Assembly (NCBI RefSeq): GCF_000018205.1 | Contig: NC_009881.1 | Location: forward strand, 1 to 64,000 | DNA: 64,000 nucleotides | Source: Rickettsia akari str. Hartford | GTDB taxonomy: Bacteria; Pseudomonadota; Alphaproteobacteria; Rickettsiales; Rickettsiaceae | Direction of reading: 5' to 3' | Part shown: positions 8,972 to 18,709 of the stretch, one piece after another | Position numbering within the stretch: position 1 is the first letter of the stretch | How the letters are laid out: each line of letters begins with the position of its first letter | Position numbers and translations under genes: made by a program | Notes under the pieces: generated by a model | Seen by the model: the letters and a program-made list of their open reading frames with translations, nothing else | What the model was told of the DNA's origin: nothing | The model's database searches: none

Positions 8972-9468
8972 ATGTTAGAAATAAATAACTTAGCCTTTGC
9001 AGGTGGTGGAGTAAAAGTCATAGCATATGCATGGGCTCTAAAGGTATTAAAAGACAAAGATTGTTTAAAAAATATCCAAAAAGTAGTTGGAGCTTCTGGT
9101 GGTGCAATAGCTGCTTTCTCAATAGTACTAGGATATCAATCGGAAAAAATTGAGGATATACTTAAGAAAATTAAATTTTTAGATCGTACTAGTAAATGGG
9201 ACCAAGTGTATAATCTTGTATTCTATGGATGGTTAAATTCTGAGAAATATCTAGAAGAATTTTTAGGGCAATTATTAAAAGACAATGGATTTGACCCCGA
9301 TATTACTTTTAAACAGCTACATGATAGTCAAAAAACAAATATAGATTTATATGTAGTGATACTAATCTCAGTACTCAATTTCCAGAAATTATATCTTATA
9401 AAAATGCTCCTGATGAGAAAGTCATAAAATTGATATCAACTTGTGAAGTATCGAATACTAATGTATAA
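8972..9468 (+). pseudogene. Patatin-like phospholipase remnant
   Basis: The N-terminus shows the patatin oxyanion loop FAGGGVKVIAYAWAL (family GGGxKG) and the nucleophile elbow GASGGAIA, the form GxSxG takes in patatins. These enzymes are phospholipase A2-type effectors in Rickettsia. I prefer the ATG at 8972, with AAGG eight bases upstream, over an in-frame TTG at 8966. After LYVV near 9357 the reading frame shifts. The correct continuation, DTNLSTQFPEIISYKNAPDE, is in another frame and ends at 9468. The catalytic aspartate half of the family (normally several hundred residues) is absent, so this is a truncated and frameshifted remnant. Confidence 0.8.
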
Positions 9469-9473
9469 ATTTC

Positions 9474-10117
9474 CATGTATCAATATGATTTGCATGTTTC
9501 TCATACTAATACATAGTGTACGATAATCATCGTACTTAATGTTAGTTATTTCAAACTTAGTATTTGGCAATACTACTATTTCCTTTTCTCCATCGTGTAA
9601 TATAGCAGAGATATAAGCTACCTACTAGAGGGGAATTCATTTCAATTTCATATTAATTTGATTCGGTTTTAATTCACCTGAAATATGATTATTAATAATA
9701 CTATGCTCAGAAGTTGTAGACATAAACCGCTCCGTATAATATTCATTTCCTATGTTAAATATACCCACCTCTGATTTTTCTCTTGTTTCTCCACGCCAAG
9801 TAGTAAGCTTTTAAACTTGCCTTTGACTCATTTGGTATTGATCATTAATTAGTATTATTAAAGCACATTGCATTTCATAAGATTCTTTTGTTTTATCATA
9901 CAACATCATATATACGGTTTCTTTGAAATCTTTACAATGCAAAATTCTCTAAAAGTTATACTGTTATTATCATCTAATTCTGCTTCATTGTAAGCATCGA
10001 CATATTCCTCAAGCTCGACTCCATATTGTTCTTTTAATTCTTCCAGCTCATTTTAGAAGTAGATTGCTTCAATATCTCTGCTGCTGTTTCGTAATCTATT
10101 GCATCGTCATTATACAT
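9474..10117 (-). pseudogene. Decayed ADP-ribosyltransferase-like (R-S-E type) toxin gene
   Basis: Read on the minus strand from an ATG at 10117 with a GAGGTG ribosome site, the pieces give MYNDDAIDYETAAEILKQ, then ELEELKEQYGVELEEYVDAY, then KLTTWRGETR, then YTERFMSTTSEHS, and finally AILHDGEKEIVVLPNTKFEI. The Arg in a beta strand (TWRG), the S-T-S like STTS strand and the E-x-E motif (EKE before VVLPNTKFEI) appear in the order of cholera-toxin-type mono-ADP-ribosyltransferases. At least three frameshifts or stops break it, near 10056, 9810 and 9640. The function is inferred from motif order only. The 844-base region between the patatin remnant and clpB holds nothing else. Confidence 0.6.
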
Positions 10118-10271
10118 AATGCTTTACACCTCAGTTCATTAGATTTTATTATATCTAACTTACTTATTTATCAAAGTTAGAAGGATATTTATAATAAAGT
10201 AATAGACTAGACTCAAGAAAAATTAATTAACATTATGAATTATGCAATAATTTAGTTTTCGTACGCAGAGC

Positions 10272-12848
10272 TTAATCAATTATCTTTATCCTTAGCTCTT
10301 CCTTTTCTCTACCTATTTTCACGATATTACCGCTACTTATTTCGCCTGCTAAAATCATCTTGGCTAAATTATTTTGTATTTCCCTCTGGATAAGGCGTTT
10401 TAAGGGTCTTGCTCCAAAACTTCGATCATAGCCTTTTTCGGCTAAATAATTTAAAGCAGATTCATCAAATTCAAGAATAATATTTTGTTGTAGCAAAATT
10501 TTTTTTAAGCTTCCAAGCTGTATCTTAACTATATCATGAATATCATTATGATTTAGCCGATGGAATAATATAATTTCATCTAACCTATTAAGAAACTCCG
10601 GCTTAAATACTTCTTTTACATATTCCATAACCTCATCTTTTACTTTATATGTATCTTCGTCCTCTTTCTGATTAATGAGTATCTCAGCACCTAAATTAGA
10701 AGTTAAAACTATAATAGTATTTTTAAAATCAACTGTGATACCCTGACTATCGGTTAATCTTCCTTCATCAAGTATTTGCAGCATAATATTAAATATATCG
10801 TGGTGGGCTTTTTCAACCTCATCAAATAATATTACCTGATATGGGCGGCGTCTTACTGCCTCTGTTAGCACTCCACCTTGATCATATCCTATATAGCCTG
10901 GAGGAGCTCCTATCAGACGAGAAATAGCGTGCTTCTCCATATATTCCGACATATCTATACGAAGTATCGCGTTACGGTCATCAAAAAGAAAACCGGCTAA
11001 GGCTTTGGTAAGCTCAGTTTTACCAACTCCTGTCTGTCCTAAGAATAAAAATGAACCAAGAGGGCGGTTAATATCCTGAATACCTGCACGTGATCTTCTA
11101 ACTGCATCACTGACCCCTTTAATTGCTTCATCTTGTCCTATGACCGATTCACGTAGTTTCTTCTCCATCACAAGTAGACGCTCACGCTCACTTGATAGCA
11201 TCGTATCAATTGGAATACCAGTGATACGAGAGATAATACTTGCTATATCGCTTTCCGATACAATTTCTTTTAATAGCCCTTTATTATCCATACTTTCGGC
11301 TTCCTGAATCTTTTTCATAATCTCAGGTATAATTCCATATTTTAGCTCACTAGCTTTAGCGAGATTAGAGTCACGCTCGGCACGCTCTAGATTGATTCTT
11401 GCTCGTTCTAACTCTTCTTTAAGTTTTTGGGCTTGCTGTAGTTTAGACTTTTCTGCATGCCATTTAGCGTTCATATCATATGATTTAGATTCTAATTTTT
11501 CGAGTTCCTCGGTTAAATGTGTAATTTTCTTTTTAGAATGCTCGTCATTTTCTTTTTTAAGTGCTGCAAGCTCAATTTTTATCTGAATAATACGGCGATC
11601 TAGCTCGTCCAGCTCTTCAGGCTTACTTGACAATTCTATTTTCATACGGCTACAAGCTTCATCAATCAAATCGATAGCTTTATCAGGTAAATAACGATCG
11701 GTAATATAACGGTTTGATAACGTCGCTGCTGAAACTATCGCACTATCGGAAATTCGCACTGCATGATGCAGCTCGTATTTTTCTTTAATGCCTCTAAGTA
11801 TTGATATAGTATCCTCAACCGTCGGCTCACTCACGTAAACAGGCTGGAAACGGCGAGCAAGTGCTGCATCTTTCTCGATATATTTACGATATTCGTCTAG
11901 AGTAGTAGCACCGATACAGTGCAGCTCACCACGAGCAAGCATTGGCTTTAGTAAATTCGAGGCATCCATAGCACCGTCGGTTTTTCCCGTACCGACTAAT
12001 AGATGCAATTCATCGATAAATAAAATAATTTCACCGCTTGAGTCTTTGATTTCACTAAGTACTGCTTTAAGACGCTCCTCAAATTCACCTCGATATTTAG
12101 CACCTGCTATTAATGCTCCAATATCAAGCTCAATAATACGGCAATTCATAAGCGACTCAGGTACGTCCTTACTAAATATACGTTGTGCAAGCCCCTCTAT
12201 TATAGCAGTTTTACCGACTCCGGGCTCGCCGATCAATACAGGGTTATTTTTCATACGTCGTGATAGTACCTGCACTGTTCTTCTTATTTCTTCATCACGT
12301 CCGATTATCGGGTCAAGCTTACCGCTTTCGGCAAGCTCTGTCACATCTCTGCCATATTTCTTTAGAGCATCGTAACTATTTTCTGCTGATTCGGTATCTG
12401 CTTTTTTGCCTTTACGAAGCTGTAAAATAACTGCTGCTAATTTTTTACTATTAATTCCATTATTCGTTAAAATTTTACCGGCTATAGTATTATCATAAGT
12501 TAATGCTTCAAATATACGCTCTATGGTTACAAAGCTATCCCCACTGTCTTTAGCAATGTTACTAGCTTTTTCTAAAACTTTAAGAGCTTCAGCAGAAGAA
12601 TAAACTTGTCCCACTCCCTCAACCTGAACTTTTGGGATTTTATTTAGTGCTAGCTGCACTTGATCTTCTAATAAGTTTATATTACCGCCGGTATTATTAA
12701 TAATGGTTCGAATTATACCTGTTTCTTCACTTAAAAGACTAGATAATAAATGCAAAGATAATATTTGCTGATGATCGTTTTTAGCAGCAATCGATTGGCT
12801 ACGAGCTATCACTGATTTAGCATGTGCAGTAAATTTATCAATATTCAT
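10272..12848 (-). CDS. clpB: ATP-dependent disaggregase ClpB
   Basis: This Hsp100 chaperone rescues aggregated proteins together with DnaK. At 858 residues it has standard length. An N-terminal Clp domain ([13 protein letters not shown]) is followed by AAA-1 with Walker A GEPGVGKT near residue 205, a coiled middle domain (about 410-520), AAA-2 with Walker A GQTGVGKT near 605, and the C-terminal D2 small domain ([20 protein letters not shown]). It stands alone between decayed regions. I could not fix a heat-shock promoter upstream. The sequence is clean, with no lesions. Confidence 0.97.
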   Translation of the reverse strand: MNIDKFTAHAKSVIARSQSIAAKNDHQQILSLHLLSSLLSEETGIIRTIINNTGGNINLLEDQVQLALNKIPKVQVEGVGQVYSSAEALKVLEKASNIAKDSGDSFVTIERIFEALTYDNTIAGKILTNNGINSKKLAAVILQLRKGKKADTESAENSYDALKKYGRDVTELAESGKLDPIIGRDEEIRRTVQVLSRRMKNNPVLIGEPGVGKTAIIEGLAQRIFSKDVPESLMNCRIIELDIGALIAGAKYRGEFEERLKAVLSEIKDSSGEIILFIDELHLLVGTGKTDGAMDASNLLKPMLARGELHCIGATTLDEYRKYIEKDAALARRFQPVYVSEPTVEDTISILRGIKEKYELHHAVRISDSAIVSAATLSNRYITDRYLPDKAIDLIDEACSRMKIELSSKPEELDELDRRIIQIKIELAALKKENDEHSKKKITHLTEELEKLESKSYDMNAKWHAEKSKLQQAQKLKEELERARINLERAERDSNLAKASELKYGIIPEIMKKIQEAESMDNKGLLKEIVSESDIASIISRITGIPIDTMLSSERERLLVMEKKLRESVIGQDEAIKGVSDAVRRSRAGIQDINRPLGSFLFLGQTGVGKTELTKALAGFLFDDRNAILRIDMSEYMEKHAISRLIGAPPGYIGYDQGGVLTEAVRRRPYQVILFDEVEKAHHDIFNIMLQILDEGRLTDSQGITVDFKNTIIVLTSNLGAEILINQKEDEDTYKVKDEVMEYVKEVFKPEFLNRLDEIILFHRLNHNDIHDIVKIQLGSLKKILLQQNIILEFDESALNYLAEKGYDRSFGARPLKRLIQREIQNNLAKMILAGEISSGNIVKIGREKEELRIKIID

Positions 12849-12960
12849 ATAAATAACATATTTTGATTAATAAAGTTAAATATTTTTAACTAGACTATTT
12901 TCATATAATAATTTTTAATTAAAATAACAAGAGATGAACAAATACATATAGTTTTATAAT

Positions 12961-14696
12961 GCTTTCATCATTAAAAAACAATTTGATAACGATAAGGCGT
13001 TTTTATTAAATCATACACAAGAATTTTTAACTATATCCGGAGTAGGCGTTCATTTAGACACAAATAGATCTAAAATTGAAGCAGCTGTTGAAAAAGGAAG
13101 CTTTACCGAGGCATTACATGTTTTAGAAATTTTACGTCATAAGAAAACCGGTATAAAGCTTACTAAAATTTAAGGAAAAAATGGCGACACTTCAATATTC
13201 ATACATGACGGTCGTAACAATCCTAATGAAAAAATTGTTTTAGGCACTGAAACTTTTGAAATGCAATATTTAAACGCTATCAGAGGAGCTATAAACATAG
13301 CAAAAACTGAAAATCAACCTGGGCTTGTGCTGAAATTAAATAAAGAAGCAGTAAAATTTATTAATAGTTTTAATGCTTTGAATATGGAAAAATCACAAGC
13401 AAATATCTCAAAAAATATGAAAGCTGAAATTGACAAGGTTGCTGAATTGCTAGGAAAAAATGGTATTAACAATGTTTGTAAATAAATGTTGCTAAATATT
13501 TTCAAAATTTCAATGATGATGGAAAAGAGCATATTGTAGTCGAAGCGGAAGTAGCTTTTAAAGGCTTAACAGAAGAACAAAAGTAAGAATATCAAAATAG
13601 AGAAAGTAAAAACTGGTATCAATAAACAAAATTAGAGAGCTTTGTTATTACTTTAGTATTGCCATTGAAGAAGTAATAACAAAGCTCTCTAATTTTGTTT
13701 ATTGTTTTAAAATGTAATACCTGAATGGGAGAGGAAGCGTGTTGATCAGTACGTAGATACAATTCAAAACGGTAAGCATGTTATCCAAATCCAGTTACGA
13801 CAAATTGTTGGCATGAAAAATGCCTTTGAGAAAATTTGGGAAATAACTGATAGAGATGGTAAAAATTTTGAAACATTGCTTACATCTAAACATTCAGGTA
13901 CATTAGCCTTGATTTCAAATGATATAGATTCTAGACAAAAAATTACAGACTTAAATGCACGCCAATCCCAAGAATTGCTTGAAGACGGCGTTACTATTCA
14001 TACTAATACATTAAACTCAGGTCCTATAGGAGCTGGCAATGATCCAACAATTGTTGATCAGACAAAAGCAGCTATGGAAAATATCGGGTGGAAAAATACT
14101 AATACTCCTCTTAATTTTATTTAGGCTTATAGGAGTAATAAATAATTTTTCAGGAGTGAGGGATATTTTAAACAAAATCGCAGAAAATTTACCAACTGAA
14201 AAAGGAAGTGATGAATTAAAAGCACATATTAAACCTAGAAGCAAATTTGAACGTTTTTTTTAGTATAAATAAACCTAAAGAAGATGCAGCAGAAATAATT
14301 AACAATGCAAATTTAACGGATCAGGAAAAAGAAATATTAAAAAAAAGCTGTAACATTAAGAGAAAATATTGAGCAAGCAGGTAGTATTTATGAAGGCGGT
14401 GCAACAATAGGTTTTACGGCACTAAAAAAGAAAATAAAAAAGCCATTCCAAAAAGTAGAAAAGAAACACTTTCTGGTATAATGGAGGTAACGGCTAAAAC
14501 AAATAAAATGGAAGATAAAAAAATGGATGCAAAGATAGATGCAGAATATGAAAAAAATCATCATAAAGAACCTACAATGATACGCAGTGATAAGAAAGTT
14601 GTTAAACCGTTAACTAAATCTGTGTCACAGCTTAAACCAAGTATAACCCCACCGGTTAAATCTAATAAAAGTCACAATATAGGTATGGAGAAATAA
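12961..14696 (+). pseudogene. Long decayed gene of unrecognised family, coupled to phaB
   Basis: A single protein can be followed through shifted frames. AFIIKKQFDNDKAFLL starts near 12961. An in-frame TAA is at 13171. It then runs through TETFEMQYLNAIRGAINIAK (13249 on), a shift at 13483, VAKYFQNFNDDGKEH, a hairpin insertion at 13620-13704, PEWERKRVDQYVDTIQNGKH, then 13813-14124, 14117-14264 and 14481-14696. The style is hydrophilic and helical, ending in a Lys/Pro-rich tail (KPLTKSVSQLKPSITPPVK). Its stop TAA overlaps the phaB ATG by one base, so it was once translationally coupled. The 5' end seems deleted after clpB. I do not recognise the family. It resembles long secreted rickettsial hypotheticals, but that is a guess. 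Confidence 0.65.
13620..13704. repeat. Perfect 34-bp inverted repeat (hairpin) inserted in a decayed gene
   Basis: The left arm 13620-13653 (caataaacaaaattagagag...) is exactly complementary to the right arm 13671-13704, with a 17-base loop. The protein trace breaks just before it (KNWY) and resumes just after it (PEWER), which suggests an insertion of about 100 bases. No other copy is seen in the window. Confidence 0.85.
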
Positions 14697-15421
14697 TGTC
14701 AGAAATTGCAATTGTAACAGGCGGTACTAGAGGAATAGGTAAAGCTACCGCTTTAAAATTAAAAAATAATGGTATTACGGTAGTTGCTAATTTTTTCAGT
14801 AATTACGATGCTGCTAAAGAGATGGAAGAAAAATACGGTATCAAAACTAAACGCTGGAATGTTGCGGATTTTGAAGAATGCAGGCAAGCAGTAAAGGAAA
14901 TTGAAGAGGAATTTAAAAAACCGGTAAGTATTCTTGTTAACAATGCCGGTATTACCAAAGATACAATGCTACATAGAATGATTCATCAAGATTGGCATGA
15001 GGTCATTAACGTTAATCTCAATTCTTGCTTTAATATGTCTAGCAGCGTAATTGAGCAGATGCGAAACCAAGATTACGGTCGTATAGTAAATATCAGTTCA
15101 ATTAATGCTCAAACAGGACAAATCGGACAGACTAATTATTCTGCCGCTAAAGCCGGAATCATCGGTTTTACTAAGGCTCTTGCACGTGAAACTGCTTCTA
15201 AAAATATCACTGTTAACTGTATAGCTCCAGGATATATTGCAACCGAAATGGTAGGAGCAGTACCTGAAGACGTGCTTGCTAAAATCGTTAATAGTATCCC
15301 CAAAAAAAGACTAGGACAGCCTGAAGAAATAGCTAGAGCCGTAGCATTTTTAGTTGATGAAAATGCCGGCTTTATAACAGGCGAGACTATTTCCATCAAT
15401 GGCGGCCATAATATGATTTAA
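14696..15421 (+). CDS. phaB: Acetoacetyl-CoA reductase / short-chain dehydrogenase
   Basis: This is an NADPH-dependent SDR of the PhaB/FabG group that reduces acetoacetyl-CoA (or 3-oxoacyl-ACP). The 241 residues carry the Rossmann motif TGGTRGIG at 8-15, NNAG, the catalytic Ser of NISSINA, YSAAK, and the PGYIATEM loop. The RVNISSINAQTGQIGQTNYSAAK pattern is typical of PhaB. Its ATG shares one base with the stop of the preceding decayed gene. No polyhydroxyalkanoate genes are in the window, so its role may be fatty-acid or ketone-body metabolism. FabG is the alternative, and PhaB is favoured by sequence feel only. Confidence 0.85.
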   Translation: MSEIAIVTGGTRGIGKATALKLKNNGITVVANFFSNYDAAKEMEEKYGIKTKRWNVADFEECRQAVKEIEEEFKKPVSILVNNAGITKDTMLHRMIHQDWHEVINVNLNSCFNMSSSVIEQMRNQDYGRIVNISSINAQTGQIGQTNYSAAKAGIIGFTKALARETASKNITVNCIAPGYIATEMVGAVPEDVLAKIVNSIPKKRLGQPEEIARAVAFLVDENAGFITGETISINGGHNMI

Positions 15422-15455
15422 ACAATTAACTAACTACTATAGAAGAGAGGAAATC

Positions 15456-16116
15456 ATGGGATGATATAAAGAAAACTACTCCAGGTAATGTAGAATATGA
15501 TTTATGGCAAATAGAAAAGCAATTAGCTGAATCTGAAATAATAACCGAGAAAGTAAAAACCGGACAATTAACAAGTATAAATATACATTACTTTTTATTT
15601 GATTTCTTAAAATCATATTTTTCGATGATTTCTTTATCAGGCATCAGAAGAGGAATTAAAGCTTTTTTTAATAAAGAATATTCTGAAGATACACTTACGA
15701 TAGAAGAGCAAAGCTGCTTCTTCTTATTCTTGGCATATAAAATATTTAGATACTGCAATGAGGCATGCCTCAAATATTTTGGTGATAATGATAAATATAG
15801 AGAGCTGATAAAACAAGTTCTCAAGGATTATCATCATTTATTTTTGAGAGAAGAGGCAATGAATGTTTGTATTAAAAATGGAACTGATAGAAACAAAGCG
15901 TTAGATGCAATAGAGTTAGAGTCATCTGATAAATTTTTTGTAGATTGCTTTCAAAAAGTATTTCCTAATTTAAATCTAATTAAAGTTATGGTAAAACTTA
16001 AACCTAAACCGCAATTTAAACATGGGGCTGTGTTTAAATCTGACGCAATAGATGTATTATTTCTAGATATAGATGAAAATGGTGTTATAACGATAGTAGG
16101 TGATATTAAACAATAA
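15456..16116 (+). pseudogene. Uncharacterised rickettsial protein, frameshifted at codon 2
   Basis: A good ribosome site (AGAGAGG) precedes the ATG at 15456, but the codons that follow are GGA then TGA. Dropping one G of the GGG run at 15458-15460 gives MDDIKKTTPGNVEYDLWQIE and one open frame of about 220 residues to 16116. As written, translation could only start late, for example at 15625, giving 163 residues (MISLSGIRRGIKAFFNKEYS). It is helical with no membrane segment or known domain that I can see, and it ends in a beta-rich tail (VLFLDIDENGVITIVGD). It lies 13 bases before the next gene, so they were likely co-transcribed. It could be functional if the extra G is a sequencing error. 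Confidence 0.6.
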
Positions 16117-16129
16117 ATTTATTTAAAAA

Positions 16130-17452
16130 ATGACTAGCATATACCACATTCTTGACCGTGTTCCTGCTATTTATAAGCAGGATATAGAAATAGAGTATGA
16201 GAATTTAGCGATGCAGTTAATCAAATCCGGTAAATTACGGATAGATACCGATGATTGCTGCAATTTTGCAAGATTTATCGAACCTGCTCTTAATATAAGC
16301 TTGATGGTTAGTAAAGAAGAGCTAACAAGCCCGAATTTAATCCATGAAACTACCAAGCTTTTTCAAAATGTATATAGAAATGCTGCTTCAGATCAGAAAA
16401 TAAAATCAATTTTTGACAATTTAAAAAATCAAATACAAAAATTGCAGCCGGTTAAGAAAGAAGTAACCGAAATGTTGGCACGTCTTTTTGTTCAGTCGGC
16501 TCATCCGATCGTAATAAGATGGCTTCTTCTTAATAAGACGGAAGTATTTCTCACCTATTCGCATAATATCGGCGATATGATGGATATGGTTAGCTGGCAA
16601 CGAGTGGGCGGTAATAGCGGTATGCAAAGCACTAACGGCAAGGACGTAGCTATTTTTGTTTCATGCGGTGGTAATCCTTTTGCTGAAAACAATAAAGAGC
16701 ATCAGACTTACGGTAATGGCTGGCCTGCCATTGCTAGGCTTCAGATTATCGCAGCTCAAGAACTTGGGCATTTTGCCGATATAAAAAGAGATGATAAAGG
16801 CAGACAAATAACGCGCCATTCGGCTAATTTCTCCTGTACTAAAGCTACCGATAAAGTACGAATTGCTAGAAAAAGTGATATAATAAATTGTCATAATTTG
16901 CTGAGTAAGCTCCTTAAAGCAGGTATGAAAAAACAGCTAGATTATGAAACGAAACTTAAATTTTATAATGCAAATAAAGTCGGCGGTTTAAAAGTTTATA
17001 CTATAAAATTCATGATTTTTATATATAAATTTCGGCTTTTAAATTATAGTCGTAGGAATAATCTAATATTTGTAAGAAAATTTAAAACCGATAAATATAT
17101 GGCATTAATGATTGATGCTATGTTTAAAGATATGCAAGCTAATTTGTCACCAAACGCTGAAGTGTATAAAAATAAAAACCCTGAAATTCAAGAAGCTGTA
17201 GCCTGTATTGAGGCACTCGCTAGAGTACCGCAACAAGTTGTAAAATGGGGATATTTAACTACCAAAGAAACTATGCATGACCTCTATAAAATATATTATA
17301 ACGAGGTTATACCTTCTTTAATTACTAGCTATAATGCTGTCACCGGTGAAAATTATAAACGTTATTTTAAAAAACCAAAAAGTAGCTTCTTTTCTAAAAT
17401 CAATATCTTTAGTAACAAAAAGCTAATACTAAAACCGGTTAGGGAATTATGA
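16130..17452 (+). CDS. Conserved rickettsial protein, probably the DUF2748 family
   Basis: This is a 440-residue soluble protein that I associate with the Rickettsia-specific DUF2748 family, of unknown function. The most telling segment is IIAAQELGHFADIKRD, with Q210-E211-L-G-H214. This looks like the zinc-protease HExxH helix with the first His replaced by Gln. Upstream SCGGNPFAE and YGNGWPAIARLQ are well-ordered motifs. The C-terminus is basic. No signal peptide is evident. It follows the frameshifted gene by 13 bases. A peptidase-like fold is only a suggestion from the motif. Confidence 0.7.
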   Translation: MTSIYHILDRVPAIYKQDIEIEYENLAMQLIKSGKLRIDTDDCCNFARFIEPALNISLMVSKEELTSPNLIHETTKLFQNVYRNAASDQKIKSIFDNLKNQIQKLQPVKKEVTEMLARLFVQSAHPIVIRWLLLNKTEVFLTYSHNIGDMMDMVSWQRVGGNSGMQSTNGKDVAIFVSCGGNPFAENNKEHQTYGNGWPAIARLQIIAAQELGHFADIKRDDKGRQITRHSANFSCTKATDKVRIARKSDIINCHNLLSKLLKAGMKKQLDYETKLKFYNANKVGGLKVYTIKFMIFIYKFRLLNYSRRNNLIFVRKFKTDKYMALMIDAMFKDMQANLSPNAEVYKNKNPEIQEAVACIEALARVPQQVVKWGYLTTKETMHDLYKIYYNEVIPSLITSYNAVTGENYKRYFKKPKSSFFSKINIFSNKKLILKPVREL

Positions 17453-17480
17453 TTATACAGATGTGAAACGCAGAATAGTA

Positions 17481-17610
17481 GACGAAGATACACTTCAAAA
17501 AGAGCAAGGAATTCACAATGAGAGGAACGTAGCGTATACTTAAATACATGAATACTGCAGCTCTTATAGAATGACATAGCACATTTTTGAAGTTTATCAT
17601 CGAGTATATA
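17481..17610. repeat. Family C repeat (about 130 bases, ends in cgagtata)
   Basis: It carries acttcaaaaagagcaaggaa, aggaacgtagcgtatac, gacatagcacatttttgaagt and the terminal cgagtata. The two ends (acttcaaaaa and tttttgaagt) are inverted repeats. Relatives are at 29078, 32258, 34061 and 49866. It fills most of the 215-base gap before the antitoxin gene. Confidence 0.8.
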
Positions 17611-17667
17611 TTGTTTTTATAAGAATTTAGTATTACATTTAATATAAACATTATATATAAAAATGAT

Positions 17668-17907
17668 ATGACAAGCCTATCTATGACTCTACCAAATAAT
17701 ATAGCTAAAGCTAGTAATATTGCTAAAAAGCTAGAATTATCTAGAACGGCATTTATTCGTCAAGCCATTATACATGAACTAAATAATCTTCAGTCTCAAT
17801 TTGAACAAGATGATATCATAAAAAGCTTTAATGCAATGAAAAAATCTAAAAAATATCTAGAAGAAATGACAGAAATGACAGAAATCACTGAAAACTTAAA
17901 TTCATAA
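17668..17907 (+). CDS. Ribbon-helix-helix antitoxin of a MazEF-like module
   Basis: This is a 79-residue DNA-binding antitoxin. The start MTSLSMTLPNNIAKASNIAKK has the beta strand of CopG/RHH proteins followed by the helix-turn-helix ELSRTAFIRQAIIHELN, and the C-terminal half is charged and would wrap the toxin. The toxin gene follows 23 bases downstream with its own GGAGG site, the classic antitoxin-first order. The toxin is broken, so this is now an orphan antitoxin. Autoregulation of its own promoter is typical of the family, but I see no clear operator. The acidic tail contains a short EMTEMTEIT repeat. Confidence 0.75.
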   Translation: MTSLSMTLPNNIAKASNIAKKLELSRTAFIRQAIIHELNNLQSQFEQDDIIKSFNAMKKSKKYLEEMTEMTEITENLNS

Positions 17908-17930
17908 TTACTAGGTCCTGTGGAGGAAAA

Positions 17931-18381
17931 ATGGTGTGGCAAAAAGAAATATTAACACGTGGCGGTATTTATTTGGCTAGGCTTGATCCTGCTAAAATAA
18001 ATGAAGTTGGGAAAATACGTCCTGTCATAATATTAAAGTCATAAACAATATTAGACTTTATTCCTCCTATAATTTTTATTTGTCCTCTTAGCGGCCAATC
18101 ACAACCGGAATTTAGTAATCTTCATTAGATTTCTTGTATAACGCAGCTAATAAGGAGGAATTTATAGGAGCCACGGAACGCAGAACCGCAGTGTACACTT
18201 GGTACATGAGGATTCGAGTACCCGGTCGACGCACAAATTATCCTTAGAAGTAAGTGATGCACTAATAGAACATTGCAGGTCAATAAGCATAACAAGAATT
18301 ATCTATCCAAGATTAGCACAGGCTACTGCTTATACAGTAAATCGTATTTTACGTATTATACAACAATGGGTTGGTGCATAA
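17931..18381 (+). pseudogene. MazF/PemK-type endoribonuclease toxin, broken by a stop and a repeat
   Basis: From the ATG at 17931 (GGAGG site) the protein reads LTRGGIYLARLDPAKINEVGKIRPVIILKS, which matches the MazF N-terminus, then meets TAA near 18043. The trace continues in frame as TILDFIPPIIFICPLSGQSQPEFSNLH to 18125. A palindromic element (18137-18258) then interrupts it, and the family C-terminus resumes with DALIEHCRSISITRIIYPRLAQ and ends at 18381. MazF toxins cut mRNA at short sequences. The RGGIY loop and the IRP motif that line the active site are still recognisable. With at least two stops plus an insert, no active toxin is expected. Confidence 0.8.
18137..18258. repeat. Family D repeat inside the mazF remnant
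   Basis: Shared blocks with the reverse-oriented copy at 35200-35340 include gcagaaccgcag, gtac.tgaggatt and caaattatccttagaag. The copy splits the toxin between FSNLH and DALIEHC. Confidence 0.75.
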
Positions 18382-18548
18382 AACTACGGTATCGTACAAT
18401 TTTTTAATGTCATTTCTGTGAAAGTAGGAATCTAGAAATAACTTCAATATTGATATATACATATTTTAATAAAATAAACAGATACAAAACAAGTTTTTTA
18501 TCTGTTTTACTAGATTCACACCATTGTTGCATGGATCAATTTTACCTA

Positions 18549-18700
18549 TGTCATCCTGTGGCTTGACCACAGGATCCAGTTAAAAATACTAAAATTATTA
18601 GTATTTTTTATTGTTTTTATGTACCCCGTTGTCAAGTCACTAGGTGACACAGTGGGTTTACCGAGCCACACAACAATTGGGGTCAAGCTACCAGATGACA
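18549..18700. repeat. Rickettsia palindromic element (family A), extended copy
   Basis: tgtcatcctgtggcttgacc, then ccagttaaaaatactaaaat, the central hairpin, accccgttgtcaagtcacta, and a second arm gtgggtttaccg...gatgacac. It ends ten bases before the stop codon of the autotransporter remnant. The rest of the 18382-18548 gap is AT-rich without recognised features. Confidence 0.8.
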
Positions 18701-18709
18701 CTAATGCTA

